Both the position numbers and the translations under genes were made by a program. Shown here in pieces: positions 15,153 through 22,107 of a stretch of 26,915 nt of DNA. The notes beneath the pieces are model-generated. The model was not told the DNA's origin and made no database searches. It saw only the letters and a program-made list of their open reading frames with translations. The DNA comes from Clostridia bacterium (lineage in GTDB: Bacteria; Bacillota_A; Clostridia; Lachnospirales; Cellulosilyticaceae): contig JARBTY010000018.1 of assembly GCA_029239935.1 (NCBI GenBank), forward strand, positions 1 through 26,915. The letters run 5' to 3'. Every line of letters begins with the position of its first letter. The stretch's first letter is position 1.

Positions 15153-15428
15153 TTAGACCATCCGCGAAAAATGCTCTACTGCCTTTGCAAAATCCGAAAT
15201 GGTTTTGTCTGCATCTCCATGCTCGATGCCTTCACGGACGCAGTGCTGCAGGTGCCCCTCTAAAATAATCTGCCCAACCTTGTGCAAGGCTGATTTTGCA
15301 GCATTGATTTGTACCAGAAGATCTTCACAAGGAACATCCTTATCTATCATGTCCGAAATGCCTCTTACTTGCCCTTCAATACGTTTTAATCTTGCATGTA
15401 CTTTTGGAATATCCATACATTGTCTCAT
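15153..15428 (-). CDS. csoR: CsoR-family metal-sensing repressor
   Basis: This 91-residue all-helical DUF156 protein has the family opening PKVHARLKRIEGQVRGISDMI. The copper-sensing triad of CsoR is intact, with the spacing seen in the Mycobacterium protein: Cys34, His59 and Cys63 (25 and 4 residues apart). This argues for Cu(I) rather than formaldehyde (FrmR), nickel (RcnR) or persulfide (CstR) sensing. CsoR tetramers release DNA when loaded with Cu(I). The gene's own promoter carries an operator over the -10 box, and the same 19-bp core (17 of 19 identical) lies on the metal ATPase promoter at 12575-12593. It therefore probably controls both itself and that pump, although two unrelated genes lie between. 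A GGAG site 7 nt upstream supports the ATG at 15428. Confidence 0.93.
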   Translation of the reverse strand: MRQCMDIPKVHARLKRIEGQVRGISDMIDKDVPCEDLLVQINAAKSALHKVGQIILEGHLQHCVREGIEHGDADKTISDFAKAVEHFSRMV

Positions 15429-15459
15429 GCTTTTTCTCCATTCTCATCATAAACTCCGG

Positions 15460-15478
15460 TATACTCCTATAGGGTATA
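15460..15478. promoter_or_regulatory. CsoR operator at its own promoter
   Basis: TATACTCCTATAGGGTATA is an imperfect palindrome of the known TACCC/GGGTA CsoR-site type. It covers the -10 box of the csoR promoter and matches the ATPase operator at 17 of 19 positions. Autorepression is the natural reading. Confidence 0.8.
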
Positions 15479-15499
15479 GGAAGTAGGTTGTTTTGTCAA
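15471..15499 (-). promoter_or_regulatory. csoR promoter
   Basis: On the minus strand a perfect TTGACA (15494-15499) is followed after 17 bp by TACCCT (15471-15476), with the same geometry relative to the operator as the ATPase promoter. Confidence 0.7.
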
Positions 15500-15514
15500 C
15501 ATAACACTGCCTTG

Positions 15515-16273
15515 TTATTGACTGATAAACATCCAACTGCAAAATCTTTTTTCTAGTAAATCTATGGCTTTAAATAACAAAAAGCTCATAATCCCCAAAG
15601 CCAATATACCCGCAAACATTTCCTTGTATTTCATAACTGCCCATGCATCCATGATAAAATACCCAATGCCATAGCTGGCTGCATAGTTTTCACTAAAAAA
15701 CAGAGCAGATAGACCTATCCCTACACTTATTCTTAGAGAAGAAATCATTTTAGGTAGTACAGCAGGAATAATCAGATGCCTGTACATAGTCCATTGATCT
15801 GCTCCCAGTGCTTTTACTGCATAATGAAGTTCTTTAGGAATCTCCTTAACGCCATCTCTTGTTCCTAAAAGGATCTGAAACACAATAATCGTCACCACTA
15901 AAACAATCTTAGAAACATTCCCGAGTCCAAAAAGCAGCATAAACACAGGTAAAAAAGCTATTTTGGGCAGGGGATACAGTACATAAACTACCGGGGAGAA
16001 AACGGCGTCTGCTCTTTTGCTGCTCCCTGTCCATAGACCTAAAGGAATACCAATGAGCATCGCTATAACAATGGCCACACCAATTCTTAGGAGACTGACT
16101 CCCATATGCCAAAGCAGTTCTTGGCTCATAAGCCTAACAAATACCACGCCCGTTGCAATAGGATTTGGCACAATATTTGAATGCAGCAGCTGATGGGTTA
16201 GTTCCCAGATAACAAGCAGTATAAAAAAACCATGTAAGGTCTTGCTCTGAACAACTCTTCTTAGTGCTTTCAT
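15515..16273 (-). CDS. ABC transporter permease, SsuC/TauC/ThiX type
   Basis: This 252-residue BPD-type inner-membrane permease has about six hydrophobic segments. It carries the EAA loop that docks the ATPase (about residues 145-170, with AVKALGADQWTMYRHLIIPAVLPKMISSLRISVGIG). The N-terminal pattern, LLWHMGVSLLRIGVAIVIAMLIGIPLGLWTGSS, is characteristic of the nitrate/sulfonate/taurine/thiamine-precursor permeases. Its ATG overlaps the stop of the ATPase gene in an ATGA arrangement (16270-16273), showing translational coupling. It is the last gene of the four-gene operon. The imported compound cannot be assigned: no thiamine riboswitch or sulfur-assimilation genes are near. Confidence 0.92.
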   Translation of the reverse strand: MKALRRVVQSKTLHGFFILLVIWELTHQLLHSNIVPNPIATGVVFVRLMSQELLWHMGVSLLRIGVAIVIAMLIGIPLGLWTGSSKRADAVFSPVVYVLYPLPKIAFLPVFMLLFGLGNVSKIVLVVTIIVFQILLGTRDGVKEIPKELHYAVKALGADQWTMYRHLIIPAVLPKMISSLRISVGIGLSALFFSENYAASYGIGYFIMDAWAVMKYKEMFAGILALGIMSFLLFKAIDLLEKRFCSWMFISQ

Positions 16274-17040
16274 CGCTTGTCTCCTTCATAAAGAGATGTC
16301 CTCACCACCTGATACAGTTCATAATATGCCTTATCCGAATAAAGCATTCTTTTTCCATAATACGGATTTTCTATAATCTGTTTAATCTTTGATTTTTCCA
16401 TAATGACAATCTGCTGTCCCAAAAATATAGCTTCCTCTATGCTATGGGTAATCATCATCAAGGTTAGACCATTTTTTTGCTGCAGTTTTAGAATCAACTC
16501 CTGAATCTTTTCTTTTGTGACAGCATCTAGTGCTGATGAGATTTCATCAAAGAGCAACAGATCTGAATCCGTTACTAAAGCTCTGGCAATAGCCGCCCTT
16601 TGCTTTTGTCCCCCGCTGAGCTGACTAGGGAATTTGTCACAATGTGCTTTAATATCAAGTTCACATAATACATCATCTATCTTTTCCTGCATAACTTTTT
16701 TATCTTCTTTTCTTACCTGCAAAGATGCAGGCATCTTTGTGCGCCGCTTTGCATAAATACCTAATGCAATGTTTTCTCCTACCGTTTTCCATGGCAAAAG
16801 CCCTCCGTCCTGAAGGATGATGCCTGTCTCTTTTCTAACACCTGCCAAAGGCTTTCCTGACACATAGACTTCTCCTTTATAACCCTTGAGAAGTCCTGCT
16901 AAAATATAGAGCAGAGTTGTTTTGCCACAGCCCGATGGTCCAATAACAGCACAGGTTGTTTTCTCTGGGATATTCAAATGGACATCTTTTAGAACCTCTT
17001 CATTCCCATAGCTATACCCTAAGCTCTTTATGTGAATCAC
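16270..17040 (-). CDS. ABC transporter ATP-binding protein, SsuB/TauB type
   Basis: This 256-residue ATPase subunit has Walker A GPSGCGKT (34-41), the Q-loop ILQDGGLLPW (75-84), signature LSGGQKQ (141-147), Walker B LLLFDE (161-166) followed by the SSALD D-loop, and the switch histidine in MMITHS. It belongs to the nitrate/sulfonate/taurine group, consistent with the partner permease and binding protein. The start is a GTG with a weak upstream GGAT; no better ATG is nearby. Residues 96-120 form an insert rich in Lys and Arg that is longer than usual for this family. It powers import by the permease encoded directly downstream. Confidence 0.93.
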   Translation of the reverse strand: MIHIKSLGYSYGNEEVLKDVHLNIPEKTTCAVIGPSGCGKTTLLYILAGLLKGYKGEVYVSGKPLAGVRKETGIILQDGGLLPWKTVGENIALGIYAKRRTKMPASLQVRKEDKKVMQEKIDDVLCELDIKAHCDKFPSQLSGGQKQRAAIARALVTDSDLLLFDEISSALDAVTKEKIQELILKLQQKNGLTLMMITHSIEEAIFLGQQIVIMEKSKIKQIIENPYYGKRMLYSDKAYYELYQVVRTSLYEGDKR

Positions 17041-17077
17041 CTTTTGTCAAATCCTTTCAATGCAAGATTTTGCTGCA

Positions 17078-18007
17078 CTACTCCTGTTCAATAAACGAAA
17101 AGTCACTAATCTCTTCCAAAGTATAAGTCTTCTTGGTTAATCCTTTGGTCTTAGTCCATTCAAGTACGCTTTCAAATGTTTCATCCGTTATTTTTTGAGC
17201 CTGAGTATATGTTACTTCGCCACTGAGATAATCCTTTACTTCTTCTGGAAAACCATATTGACTTAGCACATCGCTGTACTCAGCGGGCTCCGTGGTGTTG
17301 ATATAGTCTACTGCTTCATTGTACGCTTTGTAAAAAGCTTTGACCTCTTCAGGCTGATCGGTCAAAACAGCTTCATTAAACAGCAGCGTTCCAGCCTTTA
17401 TCCCATATTCCTTAGACGTTGCCAGTAGTTTTGCTCCCTTTTCTATCAGTAAAGTGGCCTGTGGTTCGGTAAAAATCACCCCATCAATCTGGTCAGAGAG
17501 CAGTGCCTCAAAACGGGCTGTAAAAGAAGGTATACTCACCACTTGATAAGTGATGTCATTCTCCTTGGCCATCTCATCCATAATATATTCTAAGACAAAG
17601 TTAGGGACAATAGACACTTTTTTGTCATTAAGCTTTTCAAAACTATCAATCCCTGAATGAGGTGAAGTCAAGAGTTTAAAATCCTCATTGATATCGGAGG
17701 TTATCTTCATCTTAACATCCCCTTCATAAAAGGTCAGTGAAGTCATAACATCTGCTATAATCGCATCGATTTGCCCTCCTTGCACTGCAACATTACGGTC
17801 ATTTGGAGACTGGAAGGGTACAAGTTCTACATTCAGCCCCTCTTTCTCATAAAAACCTTGCTGTTTTGCAATAATGATTGGAATAGCTGATTCGGCAGGT
17901 AAAACCCCAAATTTCAGTGTATAATCCAATGCTTCTTTTTTTTGACACCCTACCATCAAACTAGATAAAATTCCTAAAGTTGCAATAAATATTCCTATTT
18001 TTTTCAT
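17078..18007 (-). CDS. ABC substrate-binding lipoprotein, NMT1/SsuA/ThiY-like
   Basis: This 309-residue exported lipoprotein has a signal peptide ending LMVGC, giving lipid attachment at Cys21. The mature part shows the type II periplasmic binding fold of the NMT1/SsuA group: LKFGVLPAESAIPIIIAKQQGFYEKEGLNVELVPF at the start, QGGQIDAIIADV, and the hinge region DQIDGVIFTEPQATLLIEKGA. Family ligands include sulfonates, nitrate, thiamine pyrimidine (HMP) and riboflavin precursors. No diagnostic ligand residues are clear to me. AGGAG lies 8 nt before the ATG. The gene is followed by the ATPase after 37 bp and preceded by the CE4 deacetylase with a 26-bp gap, so all four should be made together. 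Confidence 0.92.
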   Translation of the reverse strand: MKKIGIFIATLGILSSLMVGCQKKEALDYTLKFGVLPAESAIPIIIAKQQGFYEKEGLNVELVPFQSPNDRNVAVQGGQIDAIIADVMTSLTFYEGDVKMKITSDINEDFKLLTSPHSGIDSFEKLNDKKVSIVPNFVLEYIMDEMAKENDITYQVVSIPSFTARFEALLSDQIDGVIFTEPQATLLIEKGAKLLATSKEYGIKAGTLLFNEAVLTDQPEEVKAFYKAYNEAVDYINTTEPAEYSDVLSQYGFPEEVKDYLSGEVTYTQAQKITDETFESVLEWTKTKGLTKKTYTLEEISDFSFIEQE

Positions 18008-18033
18008 GTCAAATTCTCCTGTATTCTTTTAGA

Positions 18034-18789
18034 TTAGTCTTTAATCAGTGCTGTAAATTTTGCAAAATCATAGTCTAATAAAACACCATTTCTATGAAGC
18101 TTATATGGGTTTGTGCTTTGATTATTAAAGCCCCCTTCAGTTGTAAAAGCCAATAAAAACCCGGCTTCCTTTAACCAGTCCATATGTTCCTGTGTATAAA
18201 CCCCAAAAGGATACGCAAATACCTTCTGAGTATCCACAAATTGTTCACACCTGTTCAAATCTTCTAGGAACATTGTCTTATCTGCCCTCTGGAGTGCTGT
18301 TTGCCCATCTTTTCTCCCGTGGAGCGCTTTGGTATGGTTAGCATACTCAAACACATCTTTCATCTGCTCCAATTCCTTTTTTGAGAGGCATATTGATTCG
18401 TCTGAAACATAGTTTTGCTGCTCCTCAAACAGCCAGTCCTCTACTACAAAACCCACTGCATGAAAGTGATATTGCTTCAAAATGGGATAAGCATAAGTCA
18501 GAACAGACTGATACAAATCATCAAAGGTTAGCAGCACTGCTTTCTCAGGCAATGCTTTACCCTTATAATAAAAATCAATAAGATCTTGTAAGGTAAGGGT
18601 TACATAACCCTCCTCATACAAATACTTCATCTGTTCATTAAAAGATTCCAGATAAGCAAATAAAACCGGCGGCAATCTATCTTTATCGCCAGACTGAACC
18701 TTTATACCTTTATAGCAGGTATAGTTAAAATCCTCTTTTTTAATAATCTCATGGTACATTAAAACACTAAAATTTTGTATCTTTTCCAT
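18034..18789 (-). CDS. CE4 polysaccharide deacetylase-like protein without signal peptide
   Basis: This 251-residue carbohydrate-esterase-4 (NodB-type) protein resembles the IcaB/PgaB branch. It has the early MYHEI motif (11-15), the catalytic/metal aspartates of TFDD (Asp90, Asp91), two metal histidines in NHTKALH (His152, His157) and the YPFG motif (193-196). The active site therefore looks complete for Zn-dependent amide hydrolysis. There is no signal peptide or membrane anchor: the protein starts MEKIQNFSVLMYHEI, with CE4 sequence beginning at residue 8, and GGAG lies 8 nt before the ATG. A cytosolic location next to a small-molecule ABC importer suggests it may hydrolyse an imported amide rather than cell-wall polysaccharide. 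That role is inference. It is the first gene of the operon. Confidence 0.85.
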   Translation of the reverse strand: MEKIQNFSVLMYHEIIKKEDFNYTCYKGIKVQSGDKDRLPPVLFAYLESFNEQMKYLYEEGYVTLTLQDLIDFYYKGKALPEKAVLLTFDDLYQSVLTYAYPILKQYHFHAVGFVVEDWLFEEQQNYVSDESICLSKKELEQMKDVFEYANHTKALHGRKDGQTALQRADKTMFLEDLNRCEQFVDTQKVFAYPFGVYTQEHMDWLKEAGFLLAFTTEGGFNNQSTNPYKLHRNGVLLDYDFAKFTALIKD

Positions 18790-18807
18790 TTTAATAACTC
18801 CTCGTCT

Positions 18808-18836
18808 ACTTTATCATATCATGCCAGTTGTGGCAA
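18808..18836 (-). promoter_or_regulatory. Candidate promoter of the CE4-ABC operon
   Basis: On the minus strand TTGCCA (18831-18836) and TAAAGT (18808-18813) lie 17 bp apart, about 20-45 bp before the CE4 start codon. No riboswitch-like structure fits in the short leader. Confidence 0.45.
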
Positions 18837-18855
18837 TCATCCATTCTCGCTCTTT

Positions 18856-19500
18856 TTATTCATGGATTTTCGCTTCTTTTTTTAATCCATAAAGCACCAC
18901 CGAGCGTTTTAAAACTTCCATCGTGAGCAGCACACTCACACTCAGGCAGATGAGCTGCCCGATGCCCTTCACCCCTGCTAAATAGTGAGAGTAATCCCTT
19001 CCCCACACAACCAACTTAGGTGTGCCTGCAAACATAAGTGCCAAAACCAATACATCTGTTACCGCTGCAGCATTTCTTACCTGACGGCAGTAACTGATTT
19101 TATCAGATAACTCCGTAAACACTTCAAACGGACCGTCATTTTTCTTTTCTAATATAAGCAATTCTTTATTGATACTTCCTGGAGATGTGGCTAATGTGAT
19201 ACCCTTACCTGAAAACCTCATCCTGACACTCCCATAAGCATATTTGCCGCTATTGATATTTTTTGTAAAAGACTTGATGCCTAGCTCTAAAAGAAATGCT
19301 CTGTACTCCTCTAATTCTTTATTGGGTTTATCAGTTGCAAGCACAATACGGTAACTATATTCTGCCGGCTTACATGTTTCAAATATATAATGCCACCTGG
19401 ACGTCCCCGTGAGTCTAAGTCCCTTTTCAGACATTTTGTTAAGCCATTTTTCCTGCCCGTCTACAACATCTACAAAAATCCTAAATACTTTTTTAGTCAT
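18856..19500 (-). CDS. DUF2812 membrane protein (PadR partner)
   Basis: This 214-residue protein matches the DUF2812 family, which is usually encoded directly after a PadR regulator in Firmicutes. The N-terminal cytosolic part begins KVFRIFVDVVDGQEKWLNKMSEKGLRLTG, the family's hallmark EWLN-like opening, and includes WHYIFETCKPAEYSYRIVL. Two hydrophobic segments lie near the C-terminus (about residues 142-160 and 178-196). Its start overlaps the PadR gene by 8 bp, so translation is coupled. The molecular role is unknown; such pairs are often induced by membrane-active compounds. The length is on the short side for the family. Confidence 0.85.
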   Translation of the reverse strand: MTKKVFRIFVDVVDGQEKWLNKMSEKGLRLTGTSRWHYIFETCKPAEYSYRIVLATDKPNKELEEYRAFLLELGIKSFTKNINSGKYAYGSVRMRFSGKGITLATSPGSINKELLILEKKNDGPFEVFTELSDKISYCRQVRNAAAVTDVLVLALMFAGTPKLVVWGRDYSHYLAGVKGIGQLICLSVSVLLTMEVLKRSVVLYGLKKEAKIHE

Positions 19501-19828
19501 TTTGATTCCCCTCCCCTATGATTCTTAAGCCTGACTCATAAATTTCAGCCAATCTCTGCATCTCTTTTGACACCATCTCTTTGCCAACCTCTGTAATCAA
19601 ATATTCCTTTTTTCTGACTCCTTCTTGGTCACCATATGAACAAATCCAACCCTTTTTAAGCAAGGTATTAACTGCTCCATAAAGTGTCCCCGCCCCAAGC
19701 AGGACTCTACCCCTGGTCTCCTGTTCAACAAACTTAATAATCCCATAGCCGTGATTTGGACTATAAAGAGATAGCAATATATAGAAAGTTGATTCTGTCA
19801 AAGCTCCCCCTTTTATATTCTCTCGCAA
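19493..19828 (-). CDS. PadR-family transcriptional regulator
   Basis: This 111-residue winged-helix regulator has the typical PadR sequence MRENIKGGALTESTFYILLSLYSPNHGYGI, then RVLLGAGTLYGAVNTLLKKGWI for the recognition and wing region, and a short C-terminal helix for dimerisation. An ATG at 19843 is also in frame, but it lies inside the GGAGG of the ribosome binding site. A TTG at 19828 with GGAGGTG seven bases upstream gives the standard PadR N-terminus, so I chose the TTG. PadR proteins repress their own promoter and release on binding a hydrophobic ligand. The 20-bp-arm palindrome that covers this promoter is the obvious operator. It is co-transcribed with the DUF2812 gene. Confidence 0.92.
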   Translation of the reverse strand: MRENIKGGALTESTFYILLSLYSPNHGYGIIKFVEQETRGRVLLGAGTLYGAVNTLLKKGWICSYGDQEGVRKKEYLITEVGKEMVSKEMQRLAEIYESGLRIIGEGNQND

Positions 19829-19842
19829 AATATTCACCTCCA

Positions 19843-19900
19843 TTATTACGTTTAGTGATATACCACTATATGTTATAAACTATATCACTAAACGTAATAA
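19843..19900. promoter_or_regulatory. PadR operator: 20-bp-arm inverted repeat
   Basis: The arms TTATTACGTTTAGTGATATA (19843-19862) and its exact complement (19881-19900) are separated by 18 bp that themselves contain ATATG/TATAA half-site-like words. The upstream arm fills the spacer and -10 box of the promoter; the downstream arm ends just before the ribosome binding site. A repressor bound to both arms would fully block transcription. Binding by the encoded PadR is inferred from position. Confidence 0.75.
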
Positions 19901-19907
19901 GTGTCAA
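19879..19907 (-). promoter_or_regulatory. padR-DUF2812 promoter
   Basis: On the minus strand a perfect TTGACA (19902-19907), a 17-bp spacer and TATAGT (19879-19884). The palindrome's distal arm overlaps the spacer and -10 box. Confidence 0.75.
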
Positions 19908-19914
19908 TAAGTCC

Positions 19915-19949
19915 ATAAAAATAAAGAACCTTAACCATTGGCTAAGATT
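19915..19949 (-). terminator. Terminator of the SBP-GGDEF unit
   Basis: On the minus strand a ten-pair stem (19949-19940 with 19936-19927) contains two G-U pairs and closes a 3-nt loop. It is followed by CTTTATTTTTAT (19926-19915). The stem overlaps the GGDEF stop codon at 19942. Confidence 0.75.
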
Positions 19950-22083
19950 CTCCTTGAAATTCACACAGCTGCCCTTTATGATCATTTTTTGCTTCATACA
20001 AAGCTAAGTCCGCAGAGTGTATGAGTTCATCATATTCCTGTTTATTCCCAGTGCACCAAGCGAGTCCTGCAGAGATCATAATCTCTCTTTGGATACCCTC
20101 TGGGAAGGTAATCGTATGTGTTTTAAGTGCTTTATAAAACTGCTGTACCAAATTCCTTATTTCTCCCTTATTTTCAAATCCATATAAAAACACATAAAAT
20201 TCATCTCCCGAACGGCGTCCGACAATACACCGGTCCTCACTGAACTGTGAAAGTAACTCTGCTGTAGTTTTTATATAAATATCTCCCCACTTATGACCAT
20301 AGTTATCATTAATATGTTTGAGATAATCTAAATCTAACATAATGAATGCCGCTACACGTAAGTTGCTGTCCTCCAGCCTCAACTGGATTTGCTGTTCAAA
20401 GGCTCTACGGTTATACAGTTTTGTCAAAGGATCATAATCTCTATCTAATTTAATCTTATTTTTTTCCTCAATTTCCTCTGTCACATCAATAACTACACCA
20501 ATTGTGCTGCCTTTACTCATAAGCATTTTTATTTTTACCCATTTGAGAGGCCCGTCAGCAATTTTATAAATATCCTCTTCTTCTGGCTCTGGTTTGCCCA
20601 ATATCTTTTGCAGCTTTTCAACAAATAACCTCTTATTTTGATATAGCCTTACAGATTCCTCATCCGTTAATAAAAGAATGTCCTTGAGACGGTCAGTTGC
20701 AAAAACCTGTTTCGATTTTTCTTTATATTCAAAGGCTCCGATAGCCACATCTACAAGGCTGATAATTTGTGACATCTTTAAGGTGGACTCTAGCAAATTT
20801 TTGTTTGACACTTGTATCGCATTGGATAAATCATCAATTTCAGTAAGTCCTATCTTCCCAAATTCTATAGTACCGTCTATATCCGATTGTCTCACCCGCT
20901 TGGCCAAATTGATAATAGGTTTTGTAAACTGATAAATAACAAAATATCCACCCACACCACCAATGATCATGCAACCTAAAAATGAGGTCAAAAGAATTTT
21001 TTTCAAATTCTCAATAAAAACCAAAAGGTTTTTTTGCTCCATCATTCCAATCAAATACCACTGTTCCCCTACGAACGGTGTATGATCATAATAAAGTCCC
21101 ATTTTTTCTACACAAGCATACACATTTTCCTTACTGTTGTGATTATTGAGCAAATGGATATTTGTGTCCTCATCCTCACTTACAAAAAAGAAGGCTTCAT
21201 CCTTTCGGATCATTCGTTTTTGGAGCGCACCATTCATAATAAGCGGTTGTATTTGCTCTTCTCCCTCATTTTGAATACCGATAAGATAACCTAGTGAATC
21301 TTGGGGAGCTAGGTCCGTAGCTGGTAAAAAACTGTTTAAATAGCTTTCTGTTATTTCAATGCCAATGACACCATAAAGCTGACCTTGTTTATCAAATAAC
21401 GGCATAGTATAGGTAATGATCTTTAAATCATTGGGCGCCAATTGAAAGGGCTTGCTCCAATATCCTAGAAAATCCGCATCACTGCTTAGATACGCATTGT
21501 TATAGGGTTTATAATAAAAATCCTTATTTTCCTCGCTGAGAAATAAACTGTACTTCCAGGATCCTTCCATAGGAATCTGCCACTTTTTTGAAATTTCTGG
21601 CGAGCCTATAACTAGATATAAATCCTTATTGCTCTTATCATTAAGTAATGGATCATAATCTCTAAAATATAAGGCAGAGTGCGCATCTGCCACTGAGAAT
21701 TCATCGTTAAGTATGACAAAAGCCCCGGTAGCCATTGTTGTCCTGAGCATCGCTATAAGAGTCGGTGCTGACTCGTCAAAAAAAGCCTCTCTGCTTTCTT
21801 TCAAAGCAATAGGCTGACTACTAAAAATGCTAAGTATTTCTGCTATCTCTTCAGTATAGGGCTTCATATTGGTCCAGCGATTTTTCATCTCTCTTTGCAG
21901 ATAATCCTTACGGTTGTTTACTTTTTCATAAAAAGACTTAAAAGCTGTTTCTTCCGCGTGCTTTAATACACCCCCTGCTACTAGAGTTCCTATAAGAAGC
22001 AGGGATTGCCCAAGGATAATGATAACCATAAAGATTGTCAATCTATAGGCAATAGACTCTCTATCCCAATTTATTTTTTTCAT
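19942..22083 (-). CDS. dCache-HAMP-GGDEF diguanylate cyclase
   Basis: This is a 713-residue membrane signalling protein. A transmembrane helix (about 14-38) is followed by a large extracellular double-Cache-like sensor (about 40-355), a second helix (about 360-383), a HAMP linker (385-437), a PAS-like segment (about 440-540) and a C-terminal GGDEF domain (about 548-705). The Cache region includes GVIGIEITESYLNSFLP, typical of dCache_1. The active-site loop reads RRSGDEF (about 623-629), with SGDEF in place of GGDEF; DYDPLTKLYNRRAF and DLDYLKHINDNYGHKWGD are intact. SGDEF can be active, so c-di-GMP synthesis is likely but not certain. The RxxD inhibitory site is absent (Glu and Cys at the expected positions). 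It follows the solute-binding protein gene by 24 bp and ends in a terminator. Confidence 0.92.
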   Translation of the reverse strand: MKKINWDRESIAYRLTIFMVIIILGQSLLLIGTLVAGGVLKHAEETAFKSFYEKVNNRKDYLQREMKNRWTNMKPYTEEIAEILSIFSSQPIALKESREAFFDESAPTLIAMLRTTMATGAFVILNDEFSVADAHSALYFRDYDPLLNDKSNKDLYLVIGSPEISKKWQIPMEGSWKYSLFLSEENKDFYYKPYNNAYLSSDADFLGYWSKPFQLAPNDLKIITYTMPLFDKQGQLYGVIGIEITESYLNSFLPATDLAPQDSLGYLIGIQNEGEEQIQPLIMNGALQKRMIRKDEAFFFVSEDEDTNIHLLNNHNSKENVYACVEKMGLYYDHTPFVGEQWYLIGMMEQKNLLVFIENLKKILLTSFLGCMIIGGVGGYFVIYQFTKPIINLAKRVRQSDIDGTIEFGKIGLTEIDDLSNAIQVSNKNLLESTLKMSQIISLVDVAIGAFEYKEKSKQVFATDRLKDILLLTDEESVRLYQNKRLFVEKLQKILGKPEPEEEDIYKIADGPLKWVKIKMLMSKGSTIGVVIDVTEEIEEKNKIKLDRDYDPLTKLYNRRAFEQQIQLRLEDSNLRVAAFIMLDLDYLKHINDNYGHKWGDIYIKTTAELLSQFSEDRCIVGRRSGDEFYVFLYGFENKGEIRNLVQQFYKALKTHTITFPEGIQREIMISAGLAWCTGNKQEYDELIHSADLALYEAKNDHKGQLCEFQGES

Positions 22084-22107
22084 CCCTGTATCAACCTTCC
22101 TATAGTC

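Noticed and set aside
14966..15268. Plus-strand 100-codon frame near csoR
   Set aside because: Half of it is antisense to csoR, its codon pattern is not protein-like, and it has no suitable ribosome binding site.
18790..18855. Thiamine or other riboswitch before the CE4-ABC operon
   Set aside because: The gap is only 66 bp and is filled by a promoter; no conserved riboswitch core is visible, so a thiamine role for the importer is unsupported.
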